In this document: piece by piece, positions 1 to 6,732 of the stretch | How the letters are laid out: the number at the start of each line of letters is the position of its first letter | Numbering within the stretch: the first letter of the stretch is position 1 | Position numbers and translations under genes: made by a program | Assembly (NCBI GenBank): GCA_965651595.1 | Contig: CBFGTA010000036.1 | Coordinates: forward strand, 1-19,580 | Source of the DNA: CBFGTA01 sp965651595 | GTDB lineage: Bacteria > Actinomycetota > Actinomycetes > S36-B12 > UBA10799 | Length of the DNA stretch: 19,580 bases | Direction: 5' to 3' | The notes under the pieces: model-generated | What the model saw: the letters and a program-made list of their open reading frames with translations, nothing else | Told to the model about the DNA's origin: nothing | Database searches by the model: none

Positions 1-156
1 ACTCGACCGGATTACCGATCATGCGCGTCGCGATGAAGGTGATCGTGATCACCCTTTGGGATACCCCATTCGGGGGTGGCTGAACGATTCGGCAAGATGG
101 GCTCTGTGGTTGATCGGCGACTCGCCGTACACGGGCCACAACTAGGGAGGAACATC
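1..156. other. Left-edge non-coding or partial region upstream of gbn-like gene
   Basis: No gene can be assigned with confidence. Several frames are open to the left edge, so the tail or head of a neighbouring gene may lie here. On the minus strand a GTG at 52-50 opens a frame with strongly GC-rich third positions (ITFIATRMIGNPVE) that loosely recalls the N-terminus of a DppB-type ABC permease. On the plus strand a frame ends at TGA 81-83. A short hairpin (ACCCC at 63-67 with GGGGT at 73-77) is present. Four GATC sites occur (17, 41, 47, 112), relevant because the downstream gene encodes a homologue of a GATC-binding protein. No convincing -10/-35 pair was seen. Confidence 0.3.
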
Positions 157-366
157 ATGGCAGAACTCGAGAAGGGTCAGCGCGTAACAGGCAAGGCGCG
201 CAAGTCCCTGGCAACAGATCTGAAGGCGAAGTACAAGAAGGGCGCGAGCATTCGTGAACTTGCTGCCGAAACTGGCCGATCCTACGGATTCGTCCACCGA
301 CTCCTCACCGAGTCGGGCGTGAACCTCCGCGGCCGCGGTGGGGCTACTCGAAAGAAAGCCTCCTAG
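157..366 (+). CDS. gbn: Gbn-like small GATC-binding nucleoid-associated protein (helix-turn-helix)
   Basis: A 69-residue basic protein. A helix-turn-helix occupies about residues 20-56 (KYKKGASIRELAAETGRSYG, then FVHRLLTESGV), followed by a conserved tail, LRGRGGATRKK. Length and sequence closely match my recollection of Streptomyces coelicolor SCO1839/Gbn, a single-HTH protein reported to bind GATC-centred sites and act as a nucleoid-associated protein affecting development. The ATG at 157 is supported by a strong Shine-Dalgarno, AGGGAGGA (144-151); an upstream in-frame start at 76 has none and would add unconserved residues. The enoyl-CoA hydratase-family gene follows after 22 bp, the same neighbour I recall in Streptomyces. 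Family assignment is confident; the binding specificity in this organism is inferred. Confidence 0.82.
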   Translation: MAELEKGQRVTGKARKSLATDLKAKYKKGASIRELAAETGRSYGFVHRLLTESGVNLRGRGGATRKKAS

Positions 367-388
367 GTCGCCGAAAGGCACACAGACT

Positions 389-1177
389 ATGGAGACGACA
401 CACGGCCCCGAGGTTCTGACCGAACACACCGGGGCCGTGTTTCATGTCCGGCTCAATCGGCCCGATGTGCTCAATGCGCAGACGCCGGAAATGTGGCGTC
501 AGCTGATTGCGACGGCCCGCACCCTCCCTCCCGAGGTGCGGGCGGTCGTGATCTCCGGAGTCGGGTCGTCGTTCTCTGCTGGCCTGGACCGGCGCATGTT
601 TACCGAGGGAATCGGTGCCGACCCCTCGCTGGTGCATCTTGCTGCCGCCTCGGACGAAGATGTGCTCACCGCGATTGCCGCGTTCCAAGAGGCGTTCACC
701 GTGTGGCGCGAGATTCGCCCGGTCACCATCGCGGCTGTCCACGGCCACGCCATTGGGGCGGGATTTCAACTCGCCCTGGCGGCTGACATGATCGTTTGCA
801 GCGACGACAGTCGATTCGCCATGAAGGAGACCAGTCTCGGACTTGTTCCTGACTTGGGCGGGACCGAAGTACTGCTCGATGCCGTCGGCTACTCGCAAGC
901 GTTGCATATGTGCGTGACCGGCCGTACTGTTTCTGGCGAGCAGGCCCATCAACTCGGACTCGCCGTTGAACTGACTCGGGTTGACGCTGTGGTGGATGCT
1001 GCCACAGCTTTGGCATCAGGAATTGCGTTGAGCGCGCCCGACGCGGCCGAGGACTTGAAGGGTTTGCTCGGCGCACGCCATCGATTGCAACGTGCTGAGC
1101 AGGTCGAGCGCGAGAGAGTTGCCCAGTTGGGGAGAATAAAGAGCCTCGCAAAGGTGTTAGGTCACACGAACCCATGA
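389..1177 (+). CDS. Enoyl-CoA hydratase/isomerase (crotonase) family protein
   Basis: A 262-residue crotonase-fold protein, the usual length. Visible features are the N-terminal strand with LNRPDVLNAQT, the first oxyanion-hole loop SSFSAGLD, the second loop HGHAIGAGFQLALAAD (about residues 117-132) and the ETSLGLVPDLGGT segment. By alignment from memory with rat mitochondrial enoyl-CoA hydratase, the second catalytic glutamate is kept (E147) but the first (Glu144 of rat) is Gln (Q127). Simple hydration of enoyl-CoA is therefore uncertain; isomerase, hydrolase or another CoA-thioester activity is possible. The ATG at 389 has GAAAGG (373-378) upstream; an in-frame start at 338 lies inside the gbn-like gene and is unlikely. 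Probably co-transcribed with gbn (22 bp gap) and the ABC gene (25 bp gap). Substrate unknown. Confidence 0.85.
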   Translation: METTHGPEVLTEHTGAVFHVRLNRPDVLNAQTPEMWRQLIATARTLPPEVRAVVISGVGSSFSAGLDRRMFTEGIGADPSLVHLAAASDEDVLTAIAAFQEAFTVWREIRPVTIAAVHGHAIGAGFQLALAADMIVCSDDSRFAMKETSLGLVPDLGGTEVLLDAVGYSQALHMCVTGRTVSGEQAHQLGLAVELTRVDAVVDAATALASGIALSAPDAAEDLKGLLGARHRLQRAEQVERERVAQLGRIKSLAKVLGHTNP

Positions 1178-1202
1178 AATGGCCCTACTGAGGAGTTGAT
1201 GC

Positions 1203-3125
1203 ATGTCGATGTCCGGCGGCAGTCCGATGTCGACGCTGAGGTCTTTCACGAGGGATTCTTCAGTTACCCAGCAGAAGCTCGCGCCTGGCACTGCCAAAAG
1301 AATCCTCGCATTTGCCCGGCCCTACCGAATAGTGATGATCTTCTTCATTGTCACGTTGATCATTGACTCTCTGCTGGTTGTGGCACAACCATTGTTGTTC
1401 AAACGCATCGTTGATCAAGGCATCACCCCCGGCAACTCGACAGTGGTGGTGTCGTCTGCACTCCTGATAGCGCTCTTGGCGGTCGCTGTGGCGGGACTGA
1501 CGCTCGTCAGTCGCTGGTGGTCGGCCCGAATCGGTGAAGGTTTGATTTTCGACCTGCGTACTCAGGTGTTCCACCATGTGCAGCAGCAGCCGATCGCGTT
1601 CTTCACCCGGGCCCAGACCGGGTCATTGGTATCTCGGCTCAACAATGACGTGATCGGCGCCCAGCAGGCTTTCACATCGACCCTGCAGGGAGTTCTCGGC
1701 AATGTCATCACGCTCGTGACGGTTCTGGTGGCCATGTTCGTCTTGTCGTGGCAGATCACCCTCATTGCCCTTGCGCTTCTGCCGATCTTTCTGGTTCCCG
1801 CCAAGTGGATGGGACGGCGGCTACAAGTGCTGACTCGGCAACAGATGCAGGACAACGCCGATCTCGGCAACCAAATGACCGAGAGATTCAATGTCGCTGG
1901 TGCACTCCTGGTCAAGTTGTTCGGACGACCAACTGAAGAGGACACCCAATTTGCTGAACGGGCCGGCGCCTTGCGGGACGTAGGCATCAAGATCGCGATG
2001 GCGAATCGCTACTTCTTCGTCGCGCTGGCTCTGATCGGGTCTCTCGCGACGGCAATTGCCTACGGGATTGGGGGAGTGTCGGTCATCTCAGGCACCATGA
2101 CTCTCGGGACTTTGCTGGCGTTGACTGGATTGCTTGCCATGTTGTATGGGCCACTCACGGCGTTGAGCAACGTGCGAATAGACATCATGACTGCCCTCGT
2201 CAGCTTCGATCGCGTGTTTGAACTTCTCGACCTCGAACCGGTGGTTCCGGAGCCGATTGATCCGGTCTCGCCCCGGGGTGATACTGCGACCCTCGTGTTC
2301 CGAAATGTGTCGTTCTCGTACCCTCGCCCCGAGGACATTTCTCTGGCTTCGCTGGAGTCTGTCGCTCGCACGCTGCCGCAGCCAGAAGGGGAGGTACTGC
2401 ACCGACTCTCCTTTGAGGTGGGGGGCGGACAAATGGTCGCGATCGTCGGGCCGAGTGGGGCTGGGAAGACGACCCTCACGGCCCTGATGAGTCGTCTGTA
2501 CGACCCAACTGAGGGTGTTGTGGAGCTCAACGGTGTCGATCTGCGGCAGGTGTCACGCGAGGAATTGACTCGATGGATCGGTCACGTCACTCAAGATTCT
2601 CACCTGTTCCACGCCACCATCCGCGACAACCTCCTTTACGCCCAACCGGGAGCGACCGCCGAACAACTCTGGGAGGCTCTCGAGCAAGCGCAGGTGGCGG
2701 AATTGGTTCGCAGCCTCAACGACGGACTTGACACCGTTGTGGGTGATCGCGGCCATCGTCTTTCCGGTGGGGAGAAGCAGCGGATCGCCATCGCCCGAGT
2801 ACTACTCAAGAAGCCCCAACTTGTGATCCTGGATGAGGCGACGGCCCATCTCGATTCGCGCCGAGAACTCGAAGTTCAACGTGCCCTAGACTCCGCACTG
2901 TCTGGCCGGACCGCGGTGGTCATCGCCCATAGGCTGTCAACCATCCGGGCTGCCGATCGCATCTTGGTACTCGACCACGGCGAAATGGTGGGGTGGGGGA
3001 CGCACCAGGAACTGATGGGCAGGGACGGCCTGTACCGCCATCTCTACGTCACCCAGTTTGGCGGGGAACAGTCGGAGTCACCAGAGTCACCCGCAAGGCC
3101 CGAAACGCCCGAGGGAGTTGTCTAG
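1203..3125 (+). CDS. ABC exporter half-transporter (fused membrane and ATPase domains)
   Basis: A 640-residue MsbA/MDR-type half-transporter expected to dimerise in the cytoplasmic membrane. The N-terminal part (about 35-340) has six hydrophobic segments and the ABC_membrane signature (FFTRAQTGSLVSRLNNDV). The ATPase part has Walker A GPSGAGKTT (416-424), Q-loop region GHVTQDSHLF, signature LSGGEKQ (520-526), Walker B LVILDEA (540-546) and the switch histidine H576. All catalytic motifs are intact. A linker of about 25 residues (PEDISLASLES...) interrupts the strand before Walker A; I recall this in actinobacterial lipid/drug exporters of this subgroup. The start at 1203 has AGGAG (1191-1195) at good spacing. 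The C-terminus is a Pro/Glu/Ser-rich tail. Third gene of a likely operon with gbn; substrate not predictable. Confidence 0.93.
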   Translation: MSMSGGSPMSTLRSFTRDSSVTQQKLAPGTAKRILAFARPYRIVMIFFIVTLIIDSLLVVAQPLLFKRIVDQGITPGNSTVVVSSALLIALLAVAVAGLTLVSRWWSARIGEGLIFDLRTQVFHHVQQQPIAFFTRAQTGSLVSRLNNDVIGAQQAFTSTLQGVLGNVITLVTVLVAMFVLSWQITLIALALLPIFLVPAKWMGRRLQVLTRQQMQDNADLGNQMTERFNVAGALLVKLFGRPTEEDTQFAERAGALRDVGIKIAMANRYFFVALALIGSLATAIAYGIGGVSVISGTMTLGTLLALTGLLAMLYGPLTALSNVRIDIMTALVSFDRVFELLDLEPVVPEPIDPVSPRGDTATLVFRNVSFSYPRPEDISLASLESVARTLPQPEGEVLHRLSFEVGGGQMVAIVGPSGAGKTTLTALMSRLYDPTEGVVELNGVDLRQVSREELTRWIGHVTQDSHLFHATIRDNLLYAQPGATAEQLWEALEQAQVAELVRSLNDGLDTVVGDRGHRLSGGEKQRIAIARVLLKKPQLVILDEATAHLDSRRELEVQRALDSALSGRTAVVIAHRLSTIRAADRILVLDHGEMVGWGTHQELMGRDGLYRHLYVTQFGGEQSESPESPARPETPEGVV

Positions 3126-3156
3126 ACCCATTCGACGCTGGCTGTGATTGTGCCGA

Positions 3157-3969
3157 CTAGACGCCGCGCAGCAGCCCGCCGTCGATGGTGAGCACGGTGC
3201 CGTTGATGTAGGAAGCGGCCGGCGACACGAGGAACGCAGCCAATCGACCGAACTCGTCGGGCTGCCCGTAGCGCCGCAAGGGAATCCGTCCTTCGTGCTG
3301 GGCTCTGATCTTTTCTGGGCTGCCCATTCTCGCATCGAGGGCGAACGTGCGGTCGGTGGCAAACCGCCCGGGAGCGATCCCGTTCACTCGGATTCCGGAC
3401 TCACCCAGGGAGTCGGCGAGGTCGCTGATGAGGTGGGCGACTGCCGGTCGGAATGCATTCGAGATGGCCAAGTCAGGCACAGTCTGGCGGAAACTGCTCG
3501 AGAGGACGTACAGCAAGGCGGCGCGGGTGCCGCTCAACGAATGCCCACCTCCGGGTGGGGTCGTGGGAGAAGGGTCATCAACGATCGCTGACGAGACTGC
3601 TCGAGCCATTCTGATCGTGCCGAGAAGGTGCTGGTGATACGAGGTGTCCCAGGCTGTCATGTCGACGGAGAGGGGGCCTCCCGGCGATGGCCCACCCGAA
3701 CTGACCACGGCCCCGTCCACCCGCCCGAATCGCCCGATGGCGGTGGCGACGAGCCGCTCCGCTGCTGTTTCGTCTGCTAGATCGCAGGGAACGCCCACAG
3801 CGAAGTCGTAGCCACCGAGACTGTGAACAGCATCGATCAGCGGCTGTTCGGTGCGGGCGGCCAGCACGACATGTGCCCCTTCGTTGACCAGTTGCTTGGC
3901 GGCGGCCAACCCCAGGCCTTTAGAGCCGCCTGTGACGATGAACGTTCGACCAGCGAGCATGAGATCCAC
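3157..3969 (-). CDS. Atypical short-chain dehydrogenase/reductase (FabG-like)
   Basis: About 270 residues with a Rossmann fold. The nucleotide-binding motif is TGGSKGLG (residues 13-20), followed by an LAART strand and the NAG-equivalent VSSGGPSPGG. The canonical catalytic Tyr-x-x-x-Lys is not visible; the corresponding segment reads LAISNAFRPAVAHL after SSSFRQTV. This matches an SDR subgroup I recall as beta-ketoacyl-ACP-reductase-like but with imperfect NAD motif and tetrad (SNxxR in place of YxxxK), so activity and substrate are uncertain. The GTG start at 3969 is chosen because CACAAT (3981-3976) lies 6 nt upstream, the leaderless spacing seen elsewhere here. ATG 3960 and GTG 3987 are alternatives. 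It is on the same strand as SURF1, 111 bp downstream of it, and converges on the ABC gene. Confidence 0.82.
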   Translation of the reverse strand: MDLMLAGRTFIVTGGSKGLGLAAAKQLVNEGAHVVLAARTEQPLIDAVHSLGGYDFAVGVPCDLADETAAERLVATAIGRFGRVDGAVVSSGGPSPGGPLSVDMTAWDTSYHQHLLGTIRMARAVSSAIVDDPSPTTPPGGGHSLSGTRAALLYVLSSSFRQTVPDLAISNAFRPAVAHLISDLADSLGESGIRVNGIAPGRFATDRTFALDARMGSPEKIRAQHEGRIPLRRYGQPDEFGRLAAFLVSPAASYINGTVLTIDGGLLRGV

Positions 3970-3975
3970 GTGCCC

Positions 3976-3981
3976 ATTGTG
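3976..3981 (-). promoter_or_regulatory. Putative leaderless -10 element of the SDR gene
   Basis: CACAAT on the minus strand, 6 nt (GGGCAC) before GTG 3969. It keeps the two most conserved -10 positions (A2, T6). It is weaker than the TANNNT copies elsewhere and its main value is in choosing the start. No -35 box recognised. Confidence 0.4.
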
Positions 3982-4080
3982 GTCCACCGAAGGCCGGTTC
4001 GTCCTGTTCGCTACTTCTGGTCATCGAACGGAACCGCTCTCGAGTGGCGACACTCAATAGCTCGCCGATCACCACATCAC

Positions 4081-4857
4081 CTAGTTTCGTGTGGTGACAG
4101 GGTGTTCTGGCGTCTTTTCTGTGGTGGCCTCTTCAGCGCGATAGCGAAACTCGCGTCGAAGTAGGAAGTACAGCCCGACGATGAAGAGCACGCCGAAAGC
4201 GATCCACTGCATCGAGTACGACAGGTGGGGACCAGGGTCGGGATCCGGAGGTGGAAGCACAGTGAGTCCATTTGACGCATCGGGGGAGGATGCGACCAGG
4301 TCGAGATACGCGCCCGTGACGACCCACGGTCCGGGCGCGAGCATTTGAGCCGGATTGGCCGACCCCACCATTCCCGATGGCAAACCTTCTAGCGAAGTCG
4401 CCTCTTGGGCAACCCTCAGCCTCCCGAGAATGGCAACCTCTCCAGTTGGCGGTGGCGTGACTTCGGGGAGGTCTCGGGCATCTCGCGGAGCCGCTACCCA
4501 CCCTCGGTTAACCAGGATGACGCTTCCAGAAGCGTCTCGGAACGAATTGACGACCCAGAATCCCATGGTTCCGTTGAGAGGTTTCCGACGCACGAGCCAC
4601 TGTTGGTCGGGTTGAAACTGCCCGACCGTTCGGACCGGAAGGAACGCCTGCGCGTCGGTTAGCTCGTTGAGGTCGCCAACGACAGCCGAGAGGCGGGCCT
4701 CAGTTGCTGAAAGATTTCGTTCGAGGATTGCGTTGCGGGCGATGCGATCCTCATGGCGCGAGTACTGCCAGTTGGCGAGAATGGCGAAGACCACCAGGGC
4801 CACGAGGACGAGGACCCCCAAAGAGATCCAACGCGGTTCCCGCAGCAGTCGCCACAT
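4081..4857 (-). CDS. SURF1 family cytochrome c oxidase assembly protein
   Basis: A 258-residue SURF1-type membrane protein. A transmembrane segment lies at about residues 11-30 (SLGVLVLVALVVFAILANWQ) and a second near the C-terminus (WIAFGVLFIVGLYFLLRREF), flanking an extracytoplasmic domain with the family hallmarks WQYSRHEDR, LVRRKPLNGTMGFWVV and VNRGWVAAPR. SURF1 proteins help assemble the haem A-containing subunit I of aa3-type oxidases; no cox genes are in this window. Start ATG 4857 is placed 6 nt after a TAGGCT -10 element, indicating its own leaderless transcript although DUF3099 ends only 27 bp upstream. The pairing of SURF1 with DUF3099 is common in Actinobacteria as I recall. Confidence 0.9.
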   Translation of the reverse strand: MWRLLREPRWISLGVLVLVALVVFAILANWQYSRHEDRIARNAILERNLSATEARLSAVVGDLNELTDAQAFLPVRTVGQFQPDQQWLVRRKPLNGTMGFWVVNSFRDASGSVILVNRGWVAAPRDARDLPEVTPPPTGEVAILGRLRVAQEATSLEGLPSGMVGSANPAQMLAPGPWVVTGAYLDLVASSPDASNGLTVLPPPDPDPGPHLSYSMQWIAFGVLFIVGLYFLLRREFRYRAEEATTEKTPEHPVTTRN

Positions 4858-4863
4858 AGGGGC

Positions 4864-4869
4864 AGCCTA
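4864..4869 (-). promoter_or_regulatory. Leaderless -10 element of the SURF1 gene
   Basis: TAGGCT on the minus strand followed by GCCCCT and the ATG at 4857. It sits in the 27-bp gap behind DUF3099, so SURF1 can be transcribed separately. No clear -35. Confidence 0.55.
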
Positions 4870-4884
4870 CTGTGCACAGATGCG

Positions 4885-5193
4885 CTAGCTGTTCGTACGG
4901 TCGGGATGGGTGGCGGGTAGCTGCCGAGTATCAGTGACGATGAGTGGTGGCAATCGATCAGTGGCACGGGACTTGGTTATGACGTTCGCGCTAACCACGG
5001 CGACGTATGGAATAACGACGGCCCCCACCACGAGCACCCATCGCAGCGGGCCCTCGACGAATACCGCAGCGATCAAGCACACGATGCGGACAGCCATCGA
5101 AATCAGGTACCGTCGCGTTCGACGTTGGCGGTCGCGAACGGCAGATTCTGGTGCGTCGGTGATGGGGAAGACTTCATCGTCGCGACGCGGCAT
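4885..5193 (-). CDS. DUF3099 domain small membrane protein
   Basis: A 102-residue protein with a charged N-terminus (MPRRDDEVFPITDAPES), a basic stretch RDRQRRTRRYLIS and two hydrophobic helices (about 32-48 and 51-72). The pattern RRYLISMAVRIVCLIAAV, then GPLRWVLVVGAVVIPYVAVV, then AN, is the hallmark of actinobacterial DUF3099, whose function is unknown. Start ATG 5193 lies 6 nt downstream of a TAGGCT -10 element, consistent with a leaderless mRNA. Its neighbours are SURF1 downstream and divergent dodecin; a role in the respiratory membrane is only suggested by SURF1 adjacency. Confidence 0.82.
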   Translation of the reverse strand: MPRRDDEVFPITDAPESAVRDRQRRTRRYLISMAVRIVCLIAAVFVEGPLRWVLVVGAVVIPYVAVVSANVITKSRATDRLPPLIVTDTRQLPATHPDRTNS

Positions 5194-5199
5194 GCGTTC

Positions 5200-5205
5200 A
5201 GCCTA
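5200..5205 (-). promoter_or_regulatory. Leaderless -10 element of the DUF3099 gene
   Basis: TAGGCT on the minus strand followed by GAACGC and ATG 5193. A TGGACG hexamer lies 18 bp further upstream (5229-5224) as a possible -35. The -10 and 6-nt spacing are identical to those of SURF1. Confidence 0.55.
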
Positions 5206-5299
5206 GTTCGGCAATCTGGTGTTCGTCCATATTTTCGTCGCGGCGCTGGGCTTGCCTTGGTGAAGTGCTGCCGAGAAACCAGTCCGGTCGCTTCTTCGG

Positions 5300-5305
5300 T
5301 AGGGT
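5300..5305 (+). promoter_or_regulatory. Leaderless -10 element of the dodecin gene
   Basis: TAGGGT followed by GGTGAC and ATG 5312. The 6-nt gap matches other genes here; there is no separate Shine-Dalgarno at normal spacing. Confidence 0.55.
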
Positions 5306-5311
5306 GGTGAC

Positions 5312-5527
5312 ATGGCAGAACGCACCTATGGCTTGACCGAAATCGTGGGAACCTCACCGGAGGGAGTCGATGCCGCGATACGCAACGGGATCGCACGGGC
5401 CACGCAGACGGTTCGCCACGTGGACTGGTTCGAAGTAACCGATATTCGCGGCTACGTCAAGGACGGCGACGTACATCACTACCAGGTGTCGATGAAGCTG
5501 GGCTTCCGAATGGAAGACCCGAGCTAG
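5312..5527 (+). CDS. Dodecin family flavin-binding protein
   Basis: A 71-residue dodecin. It has the family pattern EIVGTSPEGVDAAIRNGIAR, the HVDWFEV strand carrying the flavin-stacking tryptophan (W39) and HHYQVSMKLGFRMED with Q58 at the position contacting the isoalloxazine ring. Dodecins form hollow cytoplasmic dodecamers that bind FMN, FAD or riboflavin (some bind CoA) and act as flavin buffers. It resembles mycobacterial dodecins, including the C-terminal GFRxED. It is transcribed divergently from DUF3099 (118 bp between starts) and converges with the TMEM175 homologue after 22 bp. Confidence 0.93.
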   Translation: MAERTYGLTEIVGTSPEGVDAAIRNGIARATQTVRHVDWFEVTDIRGYVKDGDVHHYQVSMKLGFRMEDPS

Positions 5528-5549
5528 CTACCGCAAGCAATGAGCGCAG

Positions 5550-6203
5550 TTAGCTGGTCCGCTGCTGTTTCCTTTCGGCGAGATATTTCGCTGCCGGGTC
5601 GGTGAAGAACAGTACCGTCAGTCCCCAGAGCGCATACTCGGCTACGAAGAACGACACCAAGAACATGCAGGCGATAACTAGTGTGGTCAGGTAGCCCCGG
5701 TACTGGTTCTCCAGGTTGTTCCAGTCATGGTCGGATGCTTGTAGTTCTGGATGCTGACGAACCTCGCGGCTGATCAACGTCAAAGTTCCACTCATGACCA
5801 CCAGGACGCCGATGTAGGACGCCACAATCTGAGTTGCATTCGCACCAAACTCATCCTGGGCCAGAAGGTTCATGGGCAGTGGCAAGATGACCACGGCGAA
5901 TAGCCACAAAATATTCAGACTCAGAACGCGGTTGTTGACTTTGTCGACGCCGCCGAAAATGCGGTGATGGACCAGCCAAAACTTGATGATCACACCCCAC
6001 GAGATGACGAAACTGATTATCAGGGCGTAGTTGTTGAGCCACACATAGGTGAGGGGTGCGGCCTGGGCAGAGGAGCTGTCAGGCAAGTCGATATCGAATA
6101 GCGGTAGGGCAAGAACCGTGATGGCGATGGCGACGACCCCGTCGCTGAACGCGGTGATCCGGTCAGAATCCTGGATCGAATCCGGCTTTCGGAGTGCGGC
6201 CAT
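5550..6203 (-). CDS. TMEM175/DUF1211 family potassium channel-like protein
   Basis: A 217-residue protein with about six transmembrane helices. The first contains RITAFSDGVVAIAITVLAL (about residues 15-33), the R...FSDGV...AI..T.L signature of prokaryotic TMEM175, whose characterised members are potassium-leak channels gated by hydrophobic residues in TM1. HHRIFGGVDKVNNRVLSLN fits the TM2-TM3 region of the family. Bacterial members are single six-helix units that assemble as tetramers. Start ATG 6203 lies within a CCATGG palindrome, 25 bp from the divergent sixA-like start. Ion selectivity in this organism is inferred from the family. Confidence 0.88.
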   Translation of the reverse strand: MAALRKPDSIQDSDRITAFSDGVVAIAITVLALPLFDIDLPDSSSAQAAPLTYVWLNNYALIISFVISWGVIIKFWLVHHRIFGGVDKVNNRVLSLNILWLFAVVILPLPMNLLAQDEFGANATQIVASYIGVLVVMSGTLTLISREVRQHPELQASDHDWNNLENQYRGYLTTLVIACMFLVSFFVAEYALWGLTVLFFTDPAAKYLAERKQQRTS

Positions 6204-6209
6204 GGCTCA

Positions 6210-6215
6210 ATCTTG
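6210..6215 (-). promoter_or_regulatory. Putative leaderless -10 element of the TMEM175-like gene
   Basis: CAAGAT on the minus strand, 6 nt (TGAGCC) before ATG 6203. It conserves A2 and T6 of the -10 consensus. It lies next to a weaker plus-strand hexamer (CACGCT, 6217-6222) that has the same spacing to the sixA-like GTG. Confidence 0.35.
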
Positions 6216-6228
6216 GCACGCTTGGATA

Positions 6229-6732
6229 GTGACCAACACCCTCGTCCTGCTCCGACACGCGAAGTCTGCTTGGCCTCCTGGGGTTCGCGACCGACAGCGA
6301 CCATTGAACGATCGCGGACGTTCCAACGCGCGGGCTGCAGGAAAATGGTTGGCGGGATTCCGTCCGCGGCCAGCGTTGGCGGTGGTCTCCCCGGCCACGC
6401 GGGCTCAACAGACTTGGGAGATTGCGCGAACCGCGCTGACCCGTGAGATCGATACGCGAACAGAAGATGCGATTTACGAGGCGTCATGGGTGGAGTTGCT
6501 CCACGTGGTGCAGCGATTGCCCAGCAAGCACTCGTGCGCGATTGTCGTCGGGCACAACCCCGGCCTCGAAGACCTCGTCCATGAACTTGCCGGACGAGCC
6601 GACAAGGCGGCCGCCCGGCAGTTACGTACCAAGTACCCGACGAGCGCCATCGCTGTCCTGTCGAGTCCACAGGTGTGGCGCCAGTGGGATTCGGGGAGTG
6701 CTCGTCTGGATGACCTGCACATCGCCCGATAG
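6229..6732 (+). CDS. SixA-type histidine phosphatase
   Basis: A 167-residue histidine phosphatase superfamily protein. It has the phospho-histidine motif LLRHAKS (R9-H10), the SxxxRAxQT block SPATRAQQTW, and the second histidine in VGHNPGLE (H109). The RHAKS variant and short length are typical of SixA-like phosphohistidine phosphatases, which dephosphorylate histidine-phosphorylated proteins such as phosphotransferase or phosphorelay components. The GTG at 6229 is preferred: it starts directly before the first beta strand, and the alternative ATG at 6202 overlaps the divergent gene's start codon. CACGCT (6217-6222) lies 6 nt upstream. It converges on serB with 28 bp between stops. Physiological substrate unknown. 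Confidence 0.85.
   Translation: MTNTLVLLRHAKSAWPPGVRDRQRPLNDRGRSNARAAGKWLAGFRPRPALAVVSPATRAQQTWEIARTALTREIDTRTEDAIYEASWVELLHVVQRLPSKHSCAIVVGHNPGLEDLVHELAGRADKAAARQLRTKYPTSAIAVLSSPQVWRQWDSGSARLDDLHIAR

Noticed and set aside
338..388. Upstream start for the crotonase-family gene
   Set aside because: It lies inside the gbn-like gene; ATG 389 has GAAAGG upstream and matches family length.
344..952. Long minus-strand open frame opposite the crotonase gene
   Set aside because: Low-complexity, Arg/His/Gly-rich translation with no family resemblance; a shadow of a clear gene.
5522..5560. Imperfect inverted repeat between dodecin and the TMEM175-like gene
   Set aside because: AGCTA/TAGCT and CCGC/GCGC arms have several mismatches and a variable loop; too weak to call a terminator.
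6049..6228. Extended N-terminus (60 residues) of the SixA-like protein from ATG 6049 or ATG 6202
   Set aside because: It runs antisense through the TMEM175-like gene, or uses the complement of its start codon (CCATGG). The catalytic domain begins right after GTG 6229.
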